Source of the DNA: Flavobacteriales bacterium UBA2040
Lineage (GTDB): Bacteria > Bacteroidota > Bacteroidia > Flavobacteriales_D > Crocinitomicaceae
Assembly: GCA_002332715.1 (NCBI GenBank)
Contig: DDBE01000165.1
Span: 4,071 to 10,276, forward strand
DNA: 6,206 nucleotides
Reading direction: 5' to 3'
Shown: positions 1 to 5,471 of the stretch, piece after piece
Numbering within the stretch: position 1 is the stretch's first letter
Layout: the number at the start of each line of letters is the position of its first letter
The notes under the pieces: generated by a model
What the model was told of the DNA's origin: nothing
Seen by the model: only the letters and a program-made list of their open reading frames with translations
The model's database searches: none
Translations under genes and position numbers: made by a program

Positions 1-2112
1 ATGGACGGAAAAAGTTTAGAACCCCTCCCATACACCAGCATAACTATTGGAAAAAATACGATTAAAAGTGACCAGAAAGGTCGTTTTAGCTATCGGGGCT
101 TTCAAAGTATCGATATGTTTGAAGTCAAACATCTTGGATATGTCATAATAGACACTTCTCTAAGCTTCGGTAGTAAGCATCTAATTCTTCTCAATGCCGA
201 CATTAAAGAACTTGAGGAGATAGTTGTGATACATACAAAAACTCCTGAGATTTACACAGTAACTTCTGGTGATGAAGCCGGACAGATTCAACTGAACAAT
301 GTTGGGTCGAAATTTATACCTGGAAGCAATAACAATTTTATTTTTAATAATCTCAGAATGTATCCTGGAATCATGGCAGCAGGTGAGTCCAGCTCCGAAT
401 TTATTATTTGGGGAAGTTATCCAGGTCAAGGGCAGATAACCTATGATGGTATTACTCTTTTTGATGGCGCTGGAATGAATGGAGATTTAGGTAGGGTAAA
501 TCCTCTTATGGTCAAAAACATTCAGGTTCACAAAGGAGGATACAACGTGAATATTGGTGACAGAGTTGGATCGATAATTATTATTGATAGTAAAGATGGA
601 CAAAAAAAGACTGCAAGTGCCATAAATTTGGATAATCAAATGGCAAGCATCTACCTCTCCGTTCCACTACTACAGAAAACATCAACGCTTCAAATTGCAG
701 CTCGAAAATCCTATTTTCAACTAATGAATTTTCAAAATAAATTTTACTCTAACAAGATCAATTTTGTTTATCCAAACTATGATTACGGTGACTTAAATCT
801 CAAATTCACTGCTGTTTTAAAAAACAGAGATCGAATTCAGATTAGTTCTATTGCAAGTCTAGATGGATATGATGAATCATTTAACAAAAAAGATGTATTC
901 TCCTATGCCTCTAATTTAACAGTAAATTCTTACCAGCTAGGTAATTCAATCAACTATTCACGCAATTGGAAGAGTGGAGGAATCAGTCGCGTACTCTTCT
1001 CACATAGTATCTTTAAACCAAATGAGACTTTTACTTCAACGTTTTCCGACTCTATAAATGGTATTAACACCTATTCATCAATTCGTGAAAACGGAATAGA
1101 CGAATGTCAGCTTCGTTTTGAACATTCCTTGCCTGCTAAGCCCAGAAACCAGTTGGATTTCTCTGCAGCTTTTATACGTAATCATTCTATTCTCAATTCA
1201 ATTGAAGGCTCAACCACACTCAAAAACTTTGACTTTGCAATTAATCGCCTTTCTTTTTATGTAAAAGATCAATTAACATTATGGAATCGTTTGTATGTGC
1301 AATTTGGTTTAAAAGGCGACGTTCTAATTACGCAATTGAAACCATACCTCCAACCACGTGTGAATGGTAAACTAAAAGTATCCGAGAATTGGAACATCAA
1401 CTTCGGAACTGGAATTTACAATCAGTTTATTTCCAAAATTCAACTCGCTGACACTTCTGGAGCGCGTTCAATGATATGGTCATTAGCTGACGAAAAATAT
1501 ACGCCCGTGCAGCAATCCATGCACAATGTAATTGGTATTTCTTATCTTATAAAGTCATTGGAATTTAATCTTGAAGGATATTACAAAACATTCAATGGGA
1601 TTAGTCGCTATTCAGTAAATGATACGTTTGTCAATTCAGAAAGAATTAGTGGATATGCATATGGTTTAGATTTTTTTTCAAAGCTGAGAATTAAGAAACA
1701 TGAAGTAATCCTTAGCTATTCACTCGGACAATTTAATGAGCAGGTAGACTCAAAGCTCACTTCAAGTGCAATAACAGAACCAGAACAAAGTCAACGACAT
1801 GAACTAAAAGCATCGATGAATTTATGGTTTAAACCATTAACAATTAGTATCGCAGGCGTATATGGTTCTGGATTTATGTCTTTTTCTTTAAAAAATGAGG
1901 TTGAAATCAAACCGTATTCAAGAATAGATATCGCTTTCATGTATACCAAAAAGTTGAAAAAGTCATCCATAAAAACAGGGGTTTCAATTTTAAATTTACT
2001 GAATACCTCTAATTCAAGACTCTTTCGAACAACCAATTTTTCAGATAATTCAAGTTATTCTACTTTAGGAATTCCATTCACGCCAACTTTGTTTTTTAAT
2101 TATAACTTTTGA
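1..2112 (+). CDS. TonB-dependent outer-membrane receptor, probably 5'-truncated by the window edge
   Basis: Outer-membrane beta-barrel transporter that would use TonB/ExbBD energy to import a bound ligand; the substrate cannot be read from the sequence. Residues 1-70 resemble the carboxypeptidase-regulatory-like beta-sandwich found at the front of Bacteroidota receptors (LEPLPYTSI near 6-14, KGRF near 26-29, LGY at 45-47, then LEEIVV at 71-76). A plug domain follows at about 90-200: LRMYPG at 118-123, WGS at 137-139 where many relatives have an RGG-type turn, and YDG at 148-150. From about 215 onward, alternating aromatic/polar strands look like the barrel, and the chain ends NYNF, the terminal Phe expected for barrel insertion. 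The first ATG is base 1 and no signal peptide precedes the sandwich, so the true start is probably upstream. No SusD-like partner lies downstream; the next gene is convergent. Family call is firm; ligand unknown. Confidence 0.88.
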   Translation: MDGKSLEPLPYTSITIGKNTIKSDQKGRFSYRGFQSIDMFEVKHLGYVIIDTSLSFGSKHLILLNADIKELEEIVVIHTKTPEIYTVTSGDEAGQIQLNNVGSKFIPGSNNNFIFNNLRMYPGIMAAGESSSEFIIWGSYPGQGQITYDGITLFDGAGMNGDLGRVNPLMVKNIQVHKGGYNVNIGDRVGSIIIIDSKDGQKKTASAINLDNQMASIYLSVPLLQKTSTLQIAARKSYFQLMNFQNKFYSNKINFVYPNYDYGDLNLKFTAVLKNRDRIQISSIASLDGYDESFNKKDVFSYASNLTVNSYQLGNSINYSRNWKSGGISRVLFSHSIFKPNETFTSTFSDSINGINTYSSIRENGIDECQLRFEHSLPAKPRNQLDFSAAFIRNHSILNSIEGSTTLKNFDFAINRLSFYVKDQLTLWNRLYVQFGLKGDVLITQLKPYLQPRVNGKLKVSENWNINFGTGIYNQFISKIQLADTSGARSMIWSLADEKYTPVQQSMHNVIGISYLIKSLEFNLEGYYKTFNGISRYSVNDTFVNSERISGYAYGLDFFSKLRIKKHEVILSYSLGQFNEQVDSKLTSSAITEPEQSQRHELKASMNLWFKPLTISIAGVYGSGFMSFSLKNEVEIKPYSRIDIAFMYTKKLKKSSIKTGVSILNLLNTSNSRLFRTTNFSDNSSYSTLGIPFTPTLFFNYNF

Positions 2113-2137
2113 TAATGGTATAGTTATCATTAACCAT
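2110..2137. terminator. Weak AT-rich stem at the convergent gene ends
   Basis: TGATAA (2110-2115, including the receptor stop codon) pairs with TTATCA (2124-2129) around an 8-base loop. A competing pair is ATGGT (2115-2119) with ACCAT (2133-2137). The stems are short and AT-rich and no T-run follows on either strand, so this is only a weak candidate terminator. The rest of the gap to 2227 shows no stronger hairpin. Confidence 0.18.
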
Positions 2138-2227
2138 AAACAAAAAGAGATAGAAATTCAAGGAAAGGGCAAAACAGAAGCTCAAAAACTGAAAATCAAT
2201 ACAGAACCTTTGTCTATGCCAGAGCAA

Positions 2228-3631
2228 TTAATCAATGAATCCACGGCTATCTTTCGGTATACGATTTAGTATCCAATCAAAGTATTTGGTATCGTGGATA
2301 TCTAGAATCTTATTGAACTTTAAATCATTTGGGATAAAGATTTGTCCTCCCCTTGAGGCTGGCATGTATTCAAGTCCTTTCACCATACATTGTGGTGCTA
2401 CAACATCCTGTTCAGACATAGGTGCATTATACTTGCTTCCATACTGCCATACCTCCTGAAACTCTAGCCAGTCAAAACCATCCGTGCAGGCACTTTCTGG
2501 AGCCAGAATGTATATCTTACCAAAGATCACCCTGTCCTTGATTTCTTCAATAAAACCGAGCGAATAAGCGTAGCCCATACTGTGACAAACTATATCGACC
2601 GTGTCTTTGACAAATTCGCAATCTGGTGAAATGCAGCGGGATCGAAGAAAAGTACGACCTGCAATTCGACCTTCCGATTTACGAGTATCAAATCCTACTT
2701 CATTTTCTTTAGTGTGCAAAATTCGTTTCGTCTTTTTAGAATTTTTGAAAATTCTCGCCATGGCATAACTGATACCGAACCTCAGTTTCGATTTATGCAC
2801 AGAAGTGTTGACTCCCATACTTCCATCAATATAATATGTCATTGTTGGATTCAAACGATGGATGATTGTATCGTCCAACTTATACCAATATTGATAACGA
2901 TCAAAACTCGTGATCAGATTATCGGTTTTATCTCGGTTTTTTTTTGGACCTCTATAACCATTCGAAAAGATCAAATACCTTCCTGGAATGGGATCAGGAT
3001 CTTGTAAAAGTGAGTCGGATATCTGCTCTCCAGCATAATTGTACAACTTTTCTTTTTCAATTACCCCATTTTTATTGAACGTCCTATATATTGTATAATG
3101 TCCTTCAGTTTTAATGCGAATCTCAAGCGATCTGAGTATCAATGAATCTGATGCGTGTGAAAACCTCATTTTGTTTGCAACGATGTTAAAGTACAGAACG
3201 TTTTGTCTAATGCGGCTCGACCATTCCTCATCATGTTGAGTAATGATCATCGAATTAGGAAACTCTGAAGGAATTTTTTTCAATGGAATCTTCAAAGTTT
3301 CACTGCTGTCAGAAATTATTCTTTTTTTTCTGGATGATTTATTTTCATGAGCGAACTTTGAAATTGATTCTCTTAGGGTTCTTTCCTTCAGTTTATTTGA
3401 AGTGATCCTTCCTGACTCCGTATCAAAACGGACTTTGAAATTTTGCAGATATGGCTTACCTGTTTTATGCTTTTTGATAAAACCTAGTGAGTCTTCTTCC
3501 CAGAAATAATATCCTGTAAGCCCTCCGGTTATCTCGATTTTTTTTTGTTTCTGGGCATTAGCTAAAAAAGACCAAACGCTCAATAAAAGCGTAAAAACGA
3601 AAATAGATAATTTTGAGTTCATAATATTCAT
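2228..3631 (-). CDS. Exported putative alpha/beta-hydrolase (lipase/esterase-like)
   Basis: A 467-residue exported protein. Residues 1-26 form a Sec signal peptide (basic start, hydrophobic core 8-24, ANA before Gln27). Residues 30-210 are polar, rich in Lys/Arg/Ser, and match no domain I recognise. From about 217 it looks like an alpha/beta-hydrolase: a strand YLIFSNGYRGP at 219-229, then VDIVCHSMG at 345-353, which fits strand-nucleophile elbow-helix with Ser351 as nucleophile. The usual first Gly of GxSxG is Cys349. IYILAPES (373-380) fits the next strand, and His446 in DIHDTKYFDWIL is the best catalytic His; the acid could be Glu379, Asp384 or Asp409. Cys333, 338, 349, 382 and 415 could allow disulfides after export. 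The ATG overlaps the stop of the CAP gene (ATGA), implying translational coupling; codon 4 is an alternative ATG. Substrate unknown: lipid, ester or peptide are all possible. Confidence 0.72.
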   Translation of the reverse strand: MNIMNSKLSIFVFTLLLSVWSFLANAQKQKKIEITGGLTGYYFWEEDSLGFIKKHKTGKPYLQNFKVRFDTESGRITSNKLKERTLRESISKFAHENKSSRKKRIISDSSETLKIPLKKIPSEFPNSMIITQHDEEWSSRIRQNVLYFNIVANKMRFSHASDSLILRSLEIRIKTEGHYTIYRTFNKNGVIEKEKLYNYAGEQISDSLLQDPDPIPGRYLIFSNGYRGPKKNRDKTDNLITSFDRYQYWYKLDDTIIHRLNPTMTYYIDGSMGVNTSVHKSKLRFGISYAMARIFKNSKKTKRILHTKENEVGFDTRKSEGRIAGRTFLRSRCISPDCEFVKDTVDIVCHSMGYAYSLGFIEEIKDRVIFGKIYILAPESACTDGFDWLEFQEVWQYGSKYNAPMSEQDVVAPQCMVKGLEYMPASRGGQIFIPNDLKFNKILDIHDTKYFDWILNRIPKDSRGFID

Positions 3632-4776
3632 TTTTTCTTCTCGGTTAGTGTGAAGACTTCGATCTTTAATTCAAATTGATCTCCGGTTTCTATAATTTTC
3701 ACTTTACCCGCCCATCCATCTGCATGGTTTATATGTGATAAATTATTCTGAATAAACTGTTCAATACTCTCCATACCTGCCAATGAATAAAATTCCTCGA
3801 AGTTGAAAAGTTCTGAATGATTAAGTGAATTTATTTTATACTTCATTAATTTGAATATCCCCGCATACTTCGTCGCTTTCTTGTATTTCTTTTCAATTGA
3901 GTGCGAATCTTCATGGTGTTCCTCTATGTACTTGAGCAGTTTATAAAGTCCCTTGTCGGGTTCAATTTCTCGTTGCTTAAATTGGTGAGTTAAGCTAATG
4001 AATAACTTAAATTCAATCCGATTCATTCCCTTGGAATAATCCTCATGCTTTTGACCATTTTCTTCAAACAATTGTATAAATGAATCTGATTGTTCTCCTA
4101 GAAAATCAACATTCAAATCGTCTGGAGCGTAGTACTTCTGTTTTTGAGTGAATACGCTAGTGGCATATTCGGATACTTCCCCAAAAATGATACTGGTTCC
4201 ATGGGCGAGATGATCTTCCTCGAGCATGTTTGCATTGTGACCCGGTGAATGCTTCCAGATGTCAAAAAAAACTTCGGCAGCATCGATCGCCATGTCAATA
4301 AGGTCGTCGATGGTTTCACCACGAAAGACAGTTAAATCCATACTTCCAGGAACCATACCTCCAGAAACAGCGCAGTTTTCAAATCCTCCAAATCGGAACT
4401 CTCGACTGCCATAAGTCACGTATTCCATTCTGTCCTCTGGGTAACGGCCGGTTGCGTACGGTTTGGATTTTGACTCACTATGACTCAAATGCTTCAGGTT
4501 TTGAACCATAAAGACATTATGATTTCGGGCCGCTAGCCACAGTTTGTCGTCCCAATAAATGGTTTTCTTTCTTTTTGAAACGCGATACTGATTAACCAGT
4601 TGGTGAAAATGATACGATGCCATCCGTTCAAGCATCAAAAGTGTATCCGTTCCAATATTTTTTCGAAGTGCATTGAGCGAACCTTCTCGATAGATGGTGT
4701 CGCTTATAGTATGTTGCGATTGTGCAATCGATGAAAAAAAACAAAGGAAGATTAGAATAATGGATATTTTTTTCAA
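3628..4776 (-). CDS. Exported CAP-domain (SCP/PR1-like) protein with C-terminal extension
   Basis: A 382-residue exported protein. Residues 1-20 are a Sec signal peptide (MKK, hydrophobic 4-18, cleavage near AQS). Residues 55-215 are a CAP domain: LVNQYRV at 60-66, WDDKLWLAARNH at 75-86, LSH with His99, FENCA with Glu133 (GEN in most relatives), Glu168, and IWKHSPGHNANML at 173-185 with His180. His99, Glu133, Glu168 and His180 fit the usual His/Glu cavity tetrad. Bacterial CAP proteins are extracytoplasmic, and their activities are mostly undefined. Residues 240-382, partly charged and helical, match nothing I know. The start is TTG (4774-4776): it sits directly before the signal peptide, and the frame has no ATG between it and the upstream in-frame TGA at 4803-4801. 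A hydrolase gene follows with a 4-nt overlap, so the two are probably co-translated. No clear promoter is visible upstream. Confidence 0.85.
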   Translation of the reverse strand: MKKISIILIFLCFFSSIAQSQHTISDTIYREGSLNALRKNIGTDTLLMLERMASYHFHQLVNQYRVSKRKKTIYWDDKLWLAARNHNVFMVQNLKHLSHSESKSKPYATGRYPEDRMEYVTYGSREFRFGGFENCAVSGGMVPGSMDLTVFRGETIDDLIDMAIDAAEVFFDIWKHSPGHNANMLEEDHLAHGTSIIFGEVSEYATSVFTQKQKYYAPDDLNVDFLGEQSDSFIQLFEENGQKHEDYSKGMNRIEFKLFISLTHQFKQREIEPDKGLYKLLKYIEEHHEDSHSIEKKYKKATKYAGIFKLMKYKINSLNHSELFNFEEFYSLAGMESIEQFIQNNLSHINHADGWAGKVKIIETGDQFELKIEVFTLTEKKK

Positions 4777-4832
4777 GGCATGCTTATTATCACGTTTCTC
4801 TCAAAAGCATTCAAACCAAAAGCAATCGCTCC

Positions 4833-4847
4833 GTTTCTGTCGCATCT
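4833..4847 (+). repeat. IS6-family left-end-like sequence
   Basis: GTTTCTGTCGCATCT resembles the GGTTCTGTTGCAAAG-type ends I recall for IS6-family elements. It lies 27 bases before the codon that aligns with the transposase start, in the orientation expected of a left end. It matches 12 of 15 bases of the copy at 5264-5278. The leader is shorter than the roughly 60 bases I recall for IS257 and IS26, so assignment as the true IS end is tentative. Confidence 0.4.
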
Positions 4848-4859
4848 AATTTAACTAAA

Positions 4860-5057
4860 ATAACTATTTTCAAGCACCATTGTTTTCCAAAATCAATCAT
4901 TTTACAAGCTGTTTATTTCAGACTAAGGTTTACTTTGATTTATCGTGATGTATTAGAGATGTTACGAATCAGAGGAGTGAAAGTGGATCACTCCACTATT
5001 CAAAGATGGGTGTTCAAGTTCAGTCCATTGCTTGAGGCAAAGTATGGGTTGGATTAA
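4860..5057 (+). pseudogene. IS6-family transposase, N-terminal fragment (decayed)
   Basis: An open frame of 65 codons reads like the N terminus of IS6-family (IS26/IS257/IS240-type) transposases: FKHHCFPKSIILQAV at residues 4-18, then YRDVLEMLRIRGVKVDHSTI at 28-47 and QRWVFKFSPLLEAKY after it, the usual N-terminal DNA-binding region. Family members continue into a DDE catalytic domain of about 150 more residues; here TAA at 5055-5057 ends the frame soon after KYGLD, and I find no DDE motif downstream in any frame. The codon aligning with the initiator Met (compare MNYF in IS257) is ATA at 4860, and the frame has no earlier ATG back to the in-frame stop at 4758-4760. The element has therefore lost both its start and its catalytic domain. 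It is divergent to the CAP gene, whose leader runs opposite to it. Confidence 0.8.
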
Positions 5058-5263
5058 GAGAGTTTTTTGAGAATTAATTCGTTATCAGAATAGGGTGAAG
5101 GTTGGGCTGAGAGGATTGACCTTCTTTTGTTGATGAAGGAGTGTTTTTTATTAGGGGGAATATTATATTTGAGAATGTGAAAATTCATTTTCAGATGTCT
5201 TTTTTGGTGTTAGCCGATTGTAAGTGTTTGATGCAGGTTTTCATTTGTATAATCCTGCACAAT

Positions 5264-5278
5264 GGTTCTGTTGTATCT
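5264..5278 (+). repeat. Second IS6-end-like 15-mer, direct orientation
   Basis: GGTTCTGTTGTATCT begins with the ten bases GGTTCTGTTG that I recall as the outer end of IS257/IS431-type elements. It matches the 4833-4847 copy at 12 of 15 positions in the same orientation, 431 bases further on. The right end of the element upstream should be inverted, so this would be either the left end of a second, lost insertion or a chance match. Confidence 0.35.
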
Positions 5279-5366
5279 TTTAGACAAGAAATTAGAAGTA
5301 CAATTATTTTATAATATCAAGCGGCTTTTTAGTTAAAACAAAAGTCACGATTGATTGTTATTGATT

Positions 5367-5376
5367 ATCATATGAT
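5367..5376. promoter_or_regulatory. 10-bp palindrome upstream of the pntA promoter
   Basis: ATCATATGAT is a perfect palindrome, set among repeated GATT motifs (5350-5379), with its right edge 7 bases before the candidate -33 element. The position would suit a regulator-binding site, but such a short AT-rich palindrome can easily occur by chance, and no regulator is encoded nearby. Confidence 0.2.
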
Positions 5377-5383
5377 TAGTTCA

Positions 5384-5413
5384 TTGACTTTCAAAGTATA
5401 ACAAATTTCTTTG
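5384..5413 (+). promoter_or_regulatory. Candidate Bacteroidota-type promoter for pntA
   Basis: TTG at 5384-5386 is followed after 19 bases by TTTCTTTG at 5406-5413. The Bacteroidota primary-sigma consensus is a TTG-containing -33 box and TAnnTTTG at -7 with about 19 bases between; here only the A of the -7 box is missing. Transcription would start near 5420, giving a leader of about 50 bases before the pntA ATG. Confidence 0.45.
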
Positions 5414-5471
5414 GTAAGAAAATAGTAAAAACATATTCGTAATTACAAGTATATAACATTAAAATCAAGTT

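Larger units (their letters stand above)
4850..5337. repeat. 11-bp inverted repeat bracketing the transposase relic
   Basis: TTTAACTAAAA at 4850-4860 is the exact reverse complement of TTTTAGTTAAA at 5327-5337. The pair flanks the transposase fragment, so the right copy could be a remnant of the other IS end. Outside the 11 bases the two sides do not match better than chance, and the repeat is AT-rich, so coincidence is quite possible. Confidence 0.25.
5058..5383. other. Gene-free stretch between IS6 relic and pntA control region
   Basis: No recognisable gene, tRNA or strong terminator is seen. One frame on the plus strand is open from 5120 to 5314, with an ATG at 5195 that would give 39 residues, rich in Ile, Val, Phe and Cys; it matches nothing I recognise and has no convincing ribosome-binding site. 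A loose GCAGG/CCTGC pair (5233-5258) has too long a loop to count as a terminator. The stretch also holds the IS6-end-like 15-mer at 5264-5278. It most likely consists of degenerate mobile-element DNA plus intergenic sequence. Confidence 0.5.

Noticed and set aside
2069..2269. Plus-strand open frame in and around the convergent gap, reading as a Lys/Glu/Gln-rich peptide
   Set aside because: There is no start codon near the beginning, the composition is what purine-rich DNA gives in any frame, and its last third is antisense to the hydrolase gene.
2235..3007. Two plus-strand frames (2235-2459 and 2714-3007)
   Set aside because: They are antisense shadows of the hydrolase gene and show no recognisable protein features.
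4113..4322. Second minus-strand frame of 69 codons
   Set aside because: It lies wholly inside the CAP gene in another frame; the CAP frame carries the conserved motifs.
4802..4819. CAAA-type sequences that could be minus-strand -7 boxes (TGCTTTTG, TTGGTTTG) for the CAP gene
   Set aside because: Each has one mismatch to TAnnTTTG and none has a TTG at the proper distance, so no promoter is called.
5233..5258. GCAGG/CCTGC inverted pair as a terminator
   Set aside because: The five-base stem has a 16-base loop and no T-run follows.
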